DNA of 64,000 nt from Alphaproteobacteria bacterium (GTDB taxonomy: Bacteria > Pseudomonadota > Alphaproteobacteria > Micavibrionales > Micavibrionaceae): positions 95,512 to 159,511 of the forward strand of contig JAGNKE010000003.1 in the NCBI GenBank assembly GCA_018000295.1, given 5' to 3'. The translations under genes and the position numbers were made by a program. The notes under the pieces are model-generated. The model had not been told where the DNA came from and did not search any database. It worked only from the letters and a program-made list of their open reading frames with translations. Shown piece by piece: positions 46,946 to 55,551 of the stretch. Every line of letters begins with the position of its first letter. Within the stretch, counting starts at the first letter, position 1.

Positions 46946-48022
46946 ATGGTCGTTACCAAGAAAACGCGTTATAGGACTGCCGCCGATTTGACAGAGGCCG
47001 GATTGATTCCGGCCTGCGATTCCCATGTCTTTGCCGAATTGTCCGGTCACTATGCGGTCGGGGTGACGGCTCAGGTCGTGGCAACGATCCAGAATACCGT
47101 CCATCCGGCGCACGATCCTGTGGGGCGGCAGTATCTTCCGTCCGCCCAGGAGCTTGAGATTTCCGCCGAAGAACTGGCCGATCCGACGGGGGATGAAGCT
47201 CACAGCCCGGTGAAGGGGATCGTGCATCGTTACCCGGACCGGGTGTTACTCAAGATTTCCAAACTCTGCGCGGTTTATTGCCGTTACTGTTTCCGGCGGG
47301 AGATGGTGGGGCCGGGGCAGGAGGCGTTTACGGAGGACGATCTTGAGGCGGCGCTGGGCTATATTGAATCCACTCCGGCGATCTGGGAAGTCATCCTGAC
47401 GGGGGGCGATCCGCTTGTGTTATCGGCCCGCAGGCTGGAGGAGGTTTTGACTCGCCTGAACCGGATCAGCCATGTTCAGGTGGTGCGGATTCATTCGCGT
47501 GTGCCGATTGCCGATCCGGAAAGACTCACCGATACGGTGTGCGGCGTTTTGAAAAATTCCCTCAAGCCTATCTATTTGGTCGTGCATATCAATCACGCGC
47601 AGGAAATTACGCCTGAGGTTGAATCAGCGCTGGCGCGGCTGCGGGCGGCGGGGTGCAGTCTGCTGTCACAATCCGTTTTGCTGAAAGGCGTCAATGATGA
47701 CCCTGTTGTTCTGGAGCAGTTGTTCCGGCGGCTGATCGGGTTGTACGTCAAACCCTATTACCTGCATCATCCCGATCTGGCGAAGGGGACCGGGCATTTC
47801 CGGGTCAGCATCGAGCGGGGGCGCGAAATCATGAAGGCGCTGCAGGGGCGGCTGTCGGGCATCTGCCTGCCGCGCTATGTTCTGGATATTCCCGGGGGTT
47901 TCGGCAAGGTTCCGGTCGAGCATAATTATGCGGTCTTGCAGGATGACGGGCGTTATGTGATTGAGGATATTGATGGAAATTCTCATCTCTATCCTCCGGT
48001 GACGGAGGAGAAGCGTGGCTGA
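46946..48022 (+). CDS. lysine 2,3-aminomutase-like radical SAM protein (KamA/EpmB family)
   Basis: This 358-residue radical-SAM, PLP-dependent aminomutase homologue carries the [4Fe-4S] cluster Cys triplet in KLCAVYCRYCFRREMVG (CxxxCxxC). ILTGGDPLV follows, and the PLP-lysine region is PGGFGKVPVEHNY near the C-terminus. Its size fits EpmB, which makes (R)-beta-lysine for modification of EF-P Lys34, rather than the longer clostridial KamA. EpmA and efp are not in the window, so the role is open. It sits between pepA and holC, which are normally adjacent. It starts 5 nt after the pepA stop and overlaps holC by 8 nt. Confidence 0.9.
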   Translation: MVVTKKTRYRTAADLTEAGLIPACDSHVFAELSGHYAVGVTAQVVATIQNTVHPAHDPVGRQYLPSAQELEISAEELADPTGDEAHSPVKGIVHRYPDRVLLKISKLCAVYCRYCFRREMVGPGQEAFTEDDLEAALGYIESTPAIWEVILTGGDPLVLSARRLEEVLTRLNRISHVQVVRIHSRVPIADPERLTDTVCGVLKNSLKPIYLVVHINHAQEITPEVESALARLRAAGCSLLSQSVLLKGVNDDPVVLEQLFRRLIGLYVKPYYLHHPDLAKGTGHFRVSIERGREIMKALQGRLSGICLPRYVLDIPGGFGKVPVEHNYAVLQDDGRYVIEDIDGNSHLYPPVTEEKRG

Positions 48023-48464
48023 GGTGCGGTTCTATCATCTGCAGAGCCAGCGGCAGGAGGATGCCCTGCCCTCCCTGATCTCCAAGGCGCTGGAGGGTGG
48101 GCATCGGCTGGTGGTGCGGCTCAGGGATGAGGCGCAGGTGGCGCGGTTGAATGAGCATCTCTGGACCTTCCGGCCCGACAGTTTCATTCCCCACGGAAGT
48201 GCAAAGGACGGAAACGCCGCGCTTCAGCCCGTGTGGCTGACGCATCTTAACGACAATCCCAACGGGGCGAGCGTCCTGATCGTCGGGCAAGGGGCGGAGG
48301 CCTCCTTCGGAGATGAGATTGCGGTGGCCTGCGAAATGCTGGATGGGGGCGATGATGAGGCAGTTGGTGCAGCGCGGGCGCGCTGGAAAGCCTATAAAGA
48401 AGCCGGTCATACCGTCACCTACTGGCAGCAGAATGAGCGCGGCGGGTGGGAGAAAAAGGGTTAG
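48015..48464 (+). CDS. holC: DNA polymerase III subunit chi
   Basis: Chi links the clamp loader to single-strand-binding protein at the replication fork. The 149-residue product matches the family: EVRFYHLQSQRQEDALPSLI, KALEGGHRLVVRLRDEAQVA, LNEHLWTFRPDSFIPHG, QPVWLTHLNDNPNGASVLI, and a final ARARWKAYKEAGHTVTYWQQ. The start is a GTG inside the 3' end of the aminomutase gene. The pepA-holC association is widespread in proteobacteria and supports the call. Confidence 0.92.
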   Translation: MAEVRFYHLQSQRQEDALPSLISKALEGGHRLVVRLRDEAQVARLNEHLWTFRPDSFIPHGSAKDGNAALQPVWLTHLNDNPNGASVLIVGQGAEASFGDEIAVACEMLDGGDDEAVGAARARWKAYKEAGHTVTYWQQNERGGWEKKG

Positions 48465-48466
48465 GC

Positions 48467-48590
48467 CCGCAGCTTTTCTAAAGACCTGCAAACACTGTCT
48501 TTCTTCGCTTCCGCTTCTCAAATACGCCGAGGTATTCTGCGATGTGGTTCTCGAAAGCCCGTGTTTTCGATGACTTTATAAAAGCTGCGG
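48467..48590. repeat. 124-nt near-palindromic element between holC and the cytochrome gene
   Basis: Two 17-nt outer arms (48467-48483 and 48574-48590) are complementary at 16 of 17 positions. Inside them AAACAC (48490-48495) can pair with GTGTTT (about 48560-48566). An apical hairpin AATAC-6 nt-GTATT sits at 48521-48536. The whole element could fold into one rod. It lies exactly between convergent genes and contains no ORF. It may be a bidirectional terminator, a structured RNA or an ERIC-like miniature repeat. Confidence 0.6.
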
Positions 48591-48604
48591 ATTTAACCCC
48601 ATAA

Positions 48605-49348
48605 TCAATGCGCGGTGGCTTTTTGCACCGGTTCCGGTGCGGCTTCGGTTTTTTCCGCCGGATTTTCCGCAGGCGTTTCGGCGGGTTGCTCTGCAGGAGG
48701 CGCGGTTTCCGGGGGTGTTGCGCCATCGGCGGGCGGTGTGGCTTCCGGGGCTGTGGCGGTTTCTGCCGGAGGGGCGCTGGCGGCCTGTTCGGCGGCGATT
48801 TCGGCCTCGGTCGGCAGGGCGGCGGGGCTATCGGCCAGAGTTCTGAGCCAGGCGATGATTGCGGCGCGGTCCTCGACCTTCTTCAGGCCGACATAATTCA
48901 TCTTCGTACCGGGCATATATTTCTTGGGCTTGGCGAGGAACAGGTTCAAGGACGCATAGTCCCAGTTGCCGGGCATATCCTTGCAGGTCGGAGAGTATTC
49001 GAACCCAGCCGCGCTGCCCTTGTCGCGGTTCACGACATCCCAGAGGCTTGGTCCCTGCTTGGCGGGGCCGCCCTTTTCAAAGGAGTGACAGGCGGCGCAG
49101 GCCTTGGAGAGCTTGGCGCCCTTTTCGATATCGGCGGAGGCCAACAGGGCCAGAATCGGCTCGGGCGGCTTGTCTGCGGCCGGTGTTCCGCCGTGGTCGC
49201 CGTCTTCGGCGGCGCCCTCTATGGCGACGGCTTCCTTAACCAGAGTTTCGGGGTGGACGGCCTGCCTGGCGATGAAGCCGGAGAGCATGGCGACAATTCC
49301 GGCCACAAGGACAGCGGCGAAGATTTTATTGAATTCAAAGCTGGACAT
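48605..49348 (-). CDS. membrane-anchored class I cytochrome c with Ala/Pro/Glu tail
   Basis: The 247-residue product has an N-terminal anchor (FAAVLVAGIVAMLSGFIA), a linker, and one cytochrome c domain with heme motif CAACHSF (about residue 87) and axial Met in MPGTKMNYVG. This is the CycM/c552 arrangement, in which a tethered cytochrome carries electrons from the bc1 complex to the aa3 oxidase. The last 75 residues are a low-complexity Ala/Pro/Glu/Thr tail not found in typical CycM, probably disordered in the periplasm. AGGA lies five bases before the start on the minus strand. It fits functionally with the oxidase cluster at 514-11289. Confidence 0.9.
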   Translation of the reverse strand: MSSFEFNKIFAAVLVAGIVAMLSGFIARQAVHPETLVKEAVAIEGAAEDGDHGGTPAADKPPEPILALLASADIEKGAKLSKACAACHSFEKGGPAKQGPSLWDVVNRDKGSAAGFEYSPTCKDMPGNWDYASLNLFLAKPKKYMPGTKMNYVGLKKVEDRAAIIAWLRTLADSPAALPTEAEIAAEQAASAPPAETATAPEATPPADGATPPETAPPAEQPAETPAENPAEKTEAAPEPVQKATAH

Positions 49349-49541
49349 TTTTTCCTAAACTCGTTTTCCTAAATCCGGTGGTTTTGAGTGAACGCGGGTG
49401 TCGCCCGCAGGCTTTTTAAGAGGATAGCATCTTGCAAGCCTTTGTCGACACCGTTATACGCTTTGCTTATAGTCGTTCAACCGAAAAGTGATATGACTTT
49501 TGTCAAAATTTAGTCCTGCATACAAGGATACTGTGCCGCAT

Positions 49542-50408
49542 ATGAAAAATCCTCAATCCATCGCTTTTCAGGGTGCCCCCGGCGCCTTTTCGGATATGTC
49601 GTGCCGCGCCGTTTTTCCCGGCGTGAAAACCGTGGCCTGCGATTCCTTCAACGAGGCTTTCGCGGCCGTGAGCGAGGGGCGCACCGATCTGGCCATGATT
49701 CCGATCGACAATACGATTGCGGGGCGGGTGGCGGATGTGCATCACCTGATGCCTGCGGGGGATCTGTTCATCATCGGGGAGCATTTCCAGCCGGTCAACA
49801 TGATGTTGCTGGGGGTCAAAGGTACGAAAATCTCTGACCTGAAGTATGTCCACAGTCATGTCCATGCGATCCCTCAGTGCCGGAAGTTCATTCAAAAACT
49901 CGGGATTACGCCGCGTATCCATGCGGATACGGCGGGGGCGGCCAAGGAAATATCCGAAATGAACGACAAGCAGCACGGGGCCATCGCTTCGGCGCTTGCT
50001 GCGGAGATTTACGGGCTGGATATCCTGGAGCGGGATATCGAGGACCGCCAGCATAATACGACGCGTTTTCTGATTCTGGCGCCGGAACCGCATATCCCCG
50101 AACTTTCCGAGGGCGGGGATGTGGTGACCAGCCTGTTTTTCGAGGTCCGCAACATTCCGGCAGCGCTCTATAAGGCCTTGGGAGGGTTCGCCACGGCGGG
50201 GCTGAGCCTGACTAAGCTGGAATCCTATGTCGATGACACGTTTCAGGCCGCAACTTTCTATTGTGATATCGAGGGGCATTATGAAAGCCATGCGTTCCAG
50301 CTGGCCGTCGAGGAACTCGGTTTTTATGCGAAGGATGTGCGGTTTCTGGGGACTTACCCCGCGCATCCGTTCCGGCGGCGCTTTGGCAAGGACTTGACAG
50401 AGCTTTAA
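49542..50408 (+). CDS. pheA: prephenate dehydratase
   Basis: The enzyme converts prephenate to phenylpyruvate in phenylalanine synthesis. The 288-residue product is a monofunctional PDT of the alphaproteobacterial kind: IAFQGAPGAFSDMSCRAVFP, then IPIDNTIAGRV, the catalytic Thr-Arg-Phe in HNTTRFLIL, and a C-terminal ACT domain (about residues 190-270) with LTKLESYVDDTFQAATFYCD for feedback control. No chorismate mutase domain is present. Start choice is uncertain: an AAGGA at 49524-49528 is 4 nt from a GTG at 49533 and 13 nt from the ATG at 49542; the frame also opens at a TTG at 49500. Confidence 0.93.
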   Translation: MKNPQSIAFQGAPGAFSDMSCRAVFPGVKTVACDSFNEAFAAVSEGRTDLAMIPIDNTIAGRVADVHHLMPAGDLFIIGEHFQPVNMMLLGVKGTKISDLKYVHSHVHAIPQCRKFIQKLGITPRIHADTAGAAKEISEMNDKQHGAIASALAAEIYGLDILERDIEDRQHNTTRFLILAPEPHIPELSEGGDVVTSLFFEVRNIPAALYKALGGFATAGLSLTKLESYVDDTFQAATFYCDIEGHYESHAFQLAVEELGFYAKDVRFLGTYPAHPFRRRFGKDLTEL

Positions 50409-50423
50409 CCAATTTTTAGCGGA

Positions 50424-50441
50424 AAGGCCCGTGGCTTTTTA
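50424..50441 (+). terminator. weak terminator-like hairpin after pheA
   Basis: AAAGGCC and GGCTTT can pair with one bulged base around a CGT loop, followed by a T run, 15 nt after the pheA stop. The stem is short. Confidence 0.32.
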
Positions 50442-50518
50442 TTCAAATCGTGTTAACCTCTCGTGTGTTAGAGTGCCTAGAGGCCTGTTATAAAAGACTT
50501 TAGAAGGAAACCTGTCTT

Positions 50519-50857
50519 ATGCCGACCCATGCCGAGCTGGCCAGCAAGCTTTTGACCGATGCCGCAACTTTTTTCCGCACCCTGGCCAGCCAGAACCGGA
50601 ATATCGAAAAACAGATGACGGATAACGCCAACGTGTTCGAGAAGATTTCCGTTCTGGTGGTGCAGCAGCCCTATGGAAAACTCGACGATACGCCCCATGC
50701 GGTGCTGGCGGGGCGGCTTTTGAAGGATGCGGCGGGGTTTTTCCGCAAGCTGGGCGAACAGAACAAGCCGATTCAAGACCAGATGAACGAAAATGCCAAT
50801 GTCTATGACCAGATGGCCGATCTGGTGATGCAGAATCCCCTCGGTATTCTCGATTAA
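50519..50857 (+). CDS. hypothetical protein made of two tandem 54-aa repeats
   Basis: No family is recognised. The 112-residue protein is an internal duplication. Residues about 4-57 (HAELASKLLTDAATFFRTLA, then MTDNANVFEKISVLV and PYGKLDD) and about 60-112 (HAVLAGRLLKDAAGFFRKLG, MNENANVYDQMADLV, PLGILD) align almost without gaps. Each unit looks like a helical hairpin. There is no signal peptide or membrane span. AAGGA lies about 10 nt upstream of the ATG. It stands between pheA and a convergent small gene with no informative context. Confidence 0.78.
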   Translation: MPTHAELASKLLTDAATFFRTLASQNRNIEKQMTDNANVFEKISVLVVQQPYGKLDDTPHAVLAGRLLKDAAGFFRKLGEQNKPIQDQMNENANVYDQMADLVMQNPLGILD

Positions 50858-50866
50858 TTGTTGTTT

Positions 50867-51229
50867 TCAGGCGTAGAGGCCCATCACAATCAGAATGACC
50901 GTAAACAGGCTCAGGGCGATATAAAGCGCCCGGAAGAGCAGGTGTTCGGTCAGGATTTCGGTGTTTTCCTGCCCGAAAATACGAAAGGTTTCGGCCTTGT
51001 TGCGGTTAGACAGGCGGTCGAAGATTTTCCGCTTTATCTCAACTTTGGGATATTTTTTGCTGAGGTAGAGGATTTCCGCCTTCTTGAGGGCCGTTTCGGG
51101 GCAATCCGTGGTCGCGGCACGTTCCCAGGAGGCCGTGCGGCGGTCGTCGTTGGCCGGGTGGTGGATGTAGACGGAATACTCGATCTTTTCTGAAGTTTTC
51201 CGAGGGTGTTTTTCATGCATAGCGGTCAT
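50867..51229 (-). CDS. hypothetical tail-anchored membrane protein (120 aa)
   Basis: I do not recognise this protein. It has a soluble basic region (about residues 1-95, with IEYSVYIHHPANDDRR and ALKKAEILYLSKKYPKVEIK) and a single C-terminal hydrophobic helix (LYIALSLFTVILIVMGLYA). It is therefore tail-anchored, or one of a pair. A weak purine-rich site precedes the ATG at 51229; a second Met three codons later is possible. It is convergent with the duplicated-repeat gene, with 9 nt between stops. Confidence 0.65.
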   Translation of the reverse strand: MTAMHEKHPRKTSEKIEYSVYIHHPANDDRRTASWERAATTDCPETALKKAEILYLSKKYPKVEIKRKIFDRLSNRNKAETFRIFGQENTEILTEHLLFRALYIALSLFTVILIVMGLYA

Positions 51230-51373
51230 TTGATCTTACTCTTTAAAAAAATACTCTTATTGAAAATGGCTTAAATAAAAATTAACTTTTGCCGATCTTA
51301 AGCCAAAAATGGTTAATAAAGCGTTAATGGTCGTTCAGCTTTGCCTGTTTTATCCCCTCGTGCGCTTGTGGCG

Positions 51374-51403
51374 TTGCGGTTGAGGGTAAAAATTTGCTAT
51401 CTT
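51374..51403 (+). promoter_or_regulatory. candidate promoter for ftsK
   Basis: TTGCGG (51374-51379) and TATCTT (51398-51403) are separated by 18 nt, about 80 nt before the ftsK start, in the otherwise gene-free 51230-51481 spacer. The upstream half of the spacer is AT-rich and holds no recognisable gene. Confidence 0.4.
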
Positions 51404-51481
51404 GGGATGTCCGTCTTGGACTCATGCTTTGTTAAGCTTTCTCTGCCACACTCCTTTCCCGTTTAACCTCTAGATGCAATT

Positions 51482-54049
51482 ATGGCCCGGACCCGCACGA
51501 TCAAACGCAAACGCAAGGGAAAAAACAAGCAGCCCACGATCCCGTTCGTGCCGGAATCGCTGCAGGCTTTCACGGCGCGGCGGTTTCTGGATGCCTTCGC
51601 GCTGAGTCTTCTGGCGGGGGCGCTTTTTATTATTGCCGCACTGGCCAGTTACAGCCCGGTGGATCCGTCCTGGAATACGGCGAGTTCCGAGGTTACAGAG
51701 GCGGATGTGGCCAATCTCGGCGCACTGCCGGGGGCGTGGACGGCGGATGTTCTGCTGCAAACCTTAGGCGCGGGCGCGTTTACGCTGGCGATTGTTTTGG
51801 GGTTCTGGGCGTGGCGGCTGTTCCGGCGGCAGACGATCCGGCCTGTCAGTCTGAGGTTGGCGGCGACGCTGGTTCTGAGTATTCTGGCCTCGATCGCTTT
51901 GGCGCAGATTCCCTCCGGGCACTGGATTGCCCATCCCTATCTGGGGAGCAGCGTGGGCACCCTGATGCTCAATCAGTTTTCCGTTTTTTCGCAGGCTTAC
52001 GGGTTCGGCTACGGGCCGGGGATATTTTCCCTGTTGTGCGCGTTGCTGGCGGTTCCGGTTTTTATTTTTGCTGCGGCTTTTTCCCGTGAGCAGGTTGCGG
52101 CAGCCGCCTTTGCCGCCAAGGTCGGCGTCTATACGGTGATTGGAACGTGCATTGCTTCGGTGCGCGGGTTTTTGAACTGGGTGCAGCATTACAACGATCC
52201 TGATTATGAGGTTGATTCTCCTTCGTTTGGTTTTCTGGAGAAGGTCAGGGCGTGGCGCGAGGAGCGGGCCGTGCGGCGCGCGGCCAAGGATGAAGAGGAT
52301 GAAGAATCCGATGATGATGATGAGGTGGAAGAGGGTGAATTCGAGAGCGAGGATTCCGATTCCGAAGAGGGTGAAGAGACTGAGGAGAAGGCTGCGCCTC
52401 TCGTTGCCCGCAAACCCAAGAGCCAGATTCCTGTTGTGACACCCACGGCTGCGAAAAAACCTGCGGCTGCAAAAAAGAAATCCGGGGGGCAGCAGCAAAG
52501 CCTTGCGCTTTCGGATGTCGAGGATTGGCAGTTGCCGGATGTGTCCTTGATTCAAGAGGTTCCCAAGGACGTTGTCAGCCGCAAACCCAATGAGGAATCG
52601 CTCCGTAAGAATGCCGAATTGCTGCGGAATGTATTGGCGGATTTCAATATTCACGGCGATATCAGCTCGATCCATCCGGGGCCGGTCGTGACGCTTTACG
52701 AGCTTGAGCCGGCGCCGGGGACGAAAACGTCCCGCGTTATATCCCTGAGCGACGATATCGCGCGGTCGATGTCGGCGATTTCCGTTCGCTGCGCGGTCGT
52801 ACCGGGGCGCAACGTGATCGGGATTGAACTGCCCAACAAGGAGCGGCAGACGGTTTATATGCGTGAGATGCTGGAATCGCGGCTTTACGAGAAGACCAAT
52901 GCGAAACTGCCGCTGATTCTGGGCAAGGATATCGGCGGGCAGGCGGTTCTGGCGGACCTTGCGAAGATGCCGCATTTACTTGTGGCGGGGACGACGGGGT
53001 CGGGGAAATCGGTGGCCGTCAATACGATGATTATGTCTTTGCTGTTCCGTCTGTCGCCGCAGCAATGCCGATTTATCATGATCGACCCGAAGATGCTGGA
53101 ACTGTCGGTTTACGACAATATTCCGCATCTGCTCTCGCCTGTCGTCACGGAGCCGGGGAAGGCGATCGTGGCGCTGAAATGGGCGGTGCGGGAGATGGAA
53201 AACCGCTACCGCAATATGTCCAAGCTCGGCGTGCGGAATATCGAAGGCTATAATTTGCGGATCCGGGAAGCGATCAAGAAGGGCGAAGAGATCGTCCAGA
53301 AGGTGCAGACCGGAATCGACCGCGACACGGGTGAGGCGGAGTTCGAGGATGTTTCGCTGGAGCTTAAGGAGCTGCCCTATATCGTGGTGGTGGTGGACGA
53401 GTTCGCCGACCTGATGCTGGTGGCCGGGAAAGATGTTGAGAACGCGATCCAGCGGTTGGCGCAGATGGCGCGGGCGGCGGGGATTCACCTTATTATGGCG
53501 ACGCAGCGGCCGTCCGTGGACGTTATTACGGGCGTTATTAAAGCGAACTTCCCGACGCGGATCAGTTTTCAGGTCACCTCCAAGATCGATTCGCGCACCA
53601 TTCTGGGTGATTCCGGCGCGGAGCAGCTGCTGGGCATGGGGGATATGCTTTACATGGCGCCGGGCGGGCGCGTGACGCGGGTGCACGGGCCGTTCGTTTC
53701 GGACGAGGATGTGGAGAAGTCCGTGTCCTTCCTCAAGAGTCAGGCGTCGCCGGATTATATCGACAATCTCACCGACGACGGGGATTACGGGGACAGCGAG
53801 ATTATGTCCGCGATGTTCGGCGGCGGGAAAGAGGGATCCTCCAACGATGTGGACGAGCTTTATGACCGCGCTGTGGCCATCGTGGCGCGGGAGGGCAAGG
53901 TTTCGACCAGCTTCGTTCAGCGGCACCTGCAGATCGGGTATAATCGGGCGGCGCGGATCGTGGAGGAGATGGAGAAGCAGGGCATTATCTCTCCGGCGAA
54001 TGCGACCGGAAAACGGGAAATTCTCGTGCGCGATTTCAGCGACGTTTAG
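51482..54049 (+). CDS. ftsK: DNA translocase FtsK
   Basis: FtsK is the septum-anchored motor that pumps chromosome DNA during division and activates XerCD at dif. The 855-residue product has a basic N-terminus and four membrane spans (about residues 40-220). A short acidic Glu/Asp linker (about 265-305) follows, then the RecA-like motor with Walker [14 protein letters not shown] near 502 and Walker [12 protein letters not shown] near 636. A C-terminal winged-helix gamma domain ([20 protein letters not shown], about 805-825) would read KOPS sites. The linker is much shorter than in E. coli, as is usual in alphaproteobacteria. No obvious Shine-Dalgarno precedes the ATG. Confidence 0.95.
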   Translation: MARTRTIKRKRKGKNKQPTIPFVPESLQAFTARRFLDAFALSLLAGALFIIAALASYSPVDPSWNTASSEVTEADVANLGALPGAWTADVLLQTLGAGAFTLAIVLGFWAWRLFRRQTIRPVSLRLAATLVLSILASIALAQIPSGHWIAHPYLGSSVGTLMLNQFSVFSQAYGFGYGPGIFSLLCALLAVPVFIFAAAFSREQVAAAAFAAKVGVYTVIGTCIASVRGFLNWVQHYNDPDYEVDSPSFGFLEKVRAWREERAVRRAAKDEEDEESDDDDEVEEGEFESEDSDSEEGEETEEKAAPLVARKPKSQIPVVTPTAAKKPAAAKKKSGGQQQSLALSDVEDWQLPDVSLIQEVPKDVVSRKPNEESLRKNAELLRNVLADFNIHGDISSIHPGPVVTLYELEPAPGTKTSRVISLSDDIARSMSAISVRCAVVPGRNVIGIELPNKERQTVYMREMLESRLYEKTNAKLPLILGKDIGGQAVLADLAKMPHLLVAGTTGSGKSVAVNTMIMSLLFRLSPQQCRFIMIDPKMLELSVYDNIPHLLSPVVTEPGKAIVALKWAVREMENRYRNMSKLGVRNIEGYNLRIREAIKKGEEIVQKVQTGIDRDTGEAEFEDVSLELKELPYIVVVVDEFADLMLVAGKDVENAIQRLAQMARAAGIHLIMATQRPSVDVITGVIKANFPTRISFQVTSKIDSRTILGDSGAEQLLGMGDMLYMAPGGRVTRVHGPFVSDEDVEKSVSFLKSQASPDYIDNLTDDGDYGDSEIMSAMFGGGKEGSSNDVDELYDRAVAIVAREGKVSTSFVQRHLQIGYNRAARIVEEMEKQGIISPANATGKREILVRDFSDV

Positions 54050-54131
54050 GTTCAATCTGCGGCTCAAAATTGACCGGACTAACTAAGACGTTCTGGACTG
54101 AGTCCTGCGGGTCCGGTGTTGTTGATTCTGG

Positions 54132-54151
54132 ATCCCCGCGTTCGCGGGGAT
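54132..54151. repeat. short palindromic repeat (GGATCCCCGC...GCGGGGAT type)
   Basis: ATCCCCGC and GCGGGGAT form a perfect 8-bp stem with a 4-nt loop. The same unit with a different loop occurs at 55914-55933. Such dispersed palindromes of proteobacteria often encode spurious DPRxRGD peptides in overlapping frames. It lies between ftsK and lolA. Confidence 0.7.
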
Positions 54152-54247
54152 GCTGCTTCTTCATATCCAGAGAATGATGCGCTGATTCGCGGCGTATTAT
54201 TGGCTGTGGGGGTTGTTTTTAACTTTCAAGCGCGGGGCTTTTATATT

Positions 54248-54883
54248 ATGGCTTTCAGTATGAAGCGTTTTTCCCTGATTCTCTCGGTTTTGTGTGTTTT
54301 TGGCGTCGGGTCGGCGTTTGCGGCGGTCGATGCCGGGGACGTGGCCAAGGCCGAGACTTATTTCCAGAAGCTGAAAACCGCGCAGGCGCGGTTCGTGCAG
54401 ACCACGCATAACGGGCAGCAGGTGACGGGGACGTTCTATCTGAGCCGTCCGGGCAAGCTGCGGTTCGAGTACGATCCGCCGAACAAGGATTTCGTGGTGG
54501 CGGACGGGACGTTCATCTATTTTTATGACGGGGAATTGGACGAGCAGACCAACGCGCCGATCGGCACGACTCTGGCGGATTTCTTTTTGCGGAAGGATTT
54601 TTCGCTCAAAGGCGATCTGACGGTCAAGGAGACGCGCACGATGGCCGGATTTCTGCAGGTCGAGGTGACGCAAACGGCGGACCCGGCCGAAGGGACACTG
54701 ACCTTCGCGTTTACGGAAAGCCCGTTCGCGCTCAAGAAATGGCGCGTGGTGGACGGGCAGGGGGCGATCACGGAAGTCGAGTTGTTTTATCTGAAGACCG
54801 GGGTGGACCTGGATAAGAGCCTGTTCCGGTATTTCGACCCCAAGCGCAAGGATGAGGGCGGGAATCCCTCGTTCAACGACTGA
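54248..54883 (+). CDS. lolA: LolA-like outer-membrane lipoprotein carrier
   Basis: LolA carries lipoproteins across the periplasm from LolCDE to the outer membrane. The 211-residue product has a signal peptide cleaved near GSAFAAVDAG. The LolA fold pattern is seen in YFQKLKTAQARFVQTTHNGQ, GTFYLSRPGKLRFEYDPPNK, VADGTFIYFYDGELDE, LADFFLRKDFSLKGD and LTFAFTESPFALKKWRVVD. A longer frame reaches 54116, but its first part translates the palindromic repeat and was excluded. An internal Met at 54260 is also possible. It follows ftsK, as in many proteobacteria. Confidence 0.9.
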   Translation: MAFSMKRFSLILSVLCVFGVGSAFAAVDAGDVAKAETYFQKLKTAQARFVQTTHNGQQVTGTFYLSRPGKLRFEYDPPNKDFVVADGTFIYFYDGELDEQTNAPIGTTLADFFLRKDFSLKGDLTVKETRTMAGFLQVEVTQTADPAEGTLTFAFTESPFALKKWRVVDGQGAITEVELFYLKTGVDLDKSLFRYFDPKRKDEGGNPSFND

Positions 54884-54912
54884 TCGCCTATGTATGGGGG
54901 TGCATTGACCGC

Positions 54913-55551
54913 ATGACCGAGGGGCCACTTGACCATCTGATCCGAATGCTGGCGGGGTTGCCGGGGCTGGGCAACCGCTCGGCGCGGCGCATTGCGCTGC
55001 ATCTGCTGGAGCGCAGGGATACGCTGATGCTGCCGCTGGCGCGGGGGCTGGAGCGGGTGGCCACGGAAATCAAGGATTGCGCGGTGTGCGGGAATCTCGA
55101 CTCGGTTTCGCCGTGCCGTATTTGCTGCGATCCGCAGCGAGATGCCGCAAAAATCTGCATCGTCGCGCATGTCAGCGATGTGTGGGCGGTCGAGCGCACG
55201 GGCGCTTACAAGGGACGGTATCATGTTCTCGGCGGGCTGTTGTCGGCGCTGGACGGGATCGGGCCAGGGGATTTGCGGATCGAATCGCTTTTGTCGCGCC
55301 TTAAGGACTCTCCGCCGGTTGCAGCAAACGATGGGCCTCTCAACGGGAAGGGTCCGGGGGTCGAGGAAGTTATTCTGGCGTTGTCGGCCACGGTGGACGG
55401 GCAATCGACCGCGCATTATATTTCCGACCGGCTGCAGCATTTTTCTTTGCGCGTTACGCGATTGGCGCACGGCGTTCCGGTGGGTGGGGAACTGGATTAT
55501 CTGGATGACGGAACGATCGTGACGGCGCTCAATTCCCGCAGTGCAGCTTGA
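54913..55551 (+). CDS. recR: recombination protein RecR
   Basis: RecR acts with RecF and RecO to load RecA at gaps. The 212-residue product has the N-terminal helix-hairpin-helix (MLAGLPGLGNRSARRIALHL), a four-Cys zinc finger (CAVCGNLDSVSPCRICCD), a Toprim domain and the C-terminal Walker-B-like region. Two oddities are seen. The Toprim segment reads IVAHVSDVWAVERTG, where most RecR have an acidic pair (VVED or VVES) in place of AH. There is also an insert of about 14 residues (DSPPVAANDGPLNGKG) before GVEEVILALSATVDG. It starts 29 nt after lolA. Confidence 0.93.
   Translation: MTEGPLDHLIRMLAGLPGLGNRSARRIALHLLERRDTLMLPLARGLERVATEIKDCAVCGNLDSVSPCRICCDPQRDAAKICIVAHVSDVWAVERTGAYKGRYHVLGGLLSALDGIGPGDLRIESLLSRLKDSPPVAANDGPLNGKGPGVEEVILALSATVDGQSTAHYISDRLQHFSLRVTRLAHGVPVGGELDYLDDGTIVTALNSRSAA

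Noticed and set aside
54116..54247. N-terminal extension of LolA reading DPRVRGD
   Set aside because: It is translation of the dispersed palindromic repeat; the signal peptide begins at 54248.
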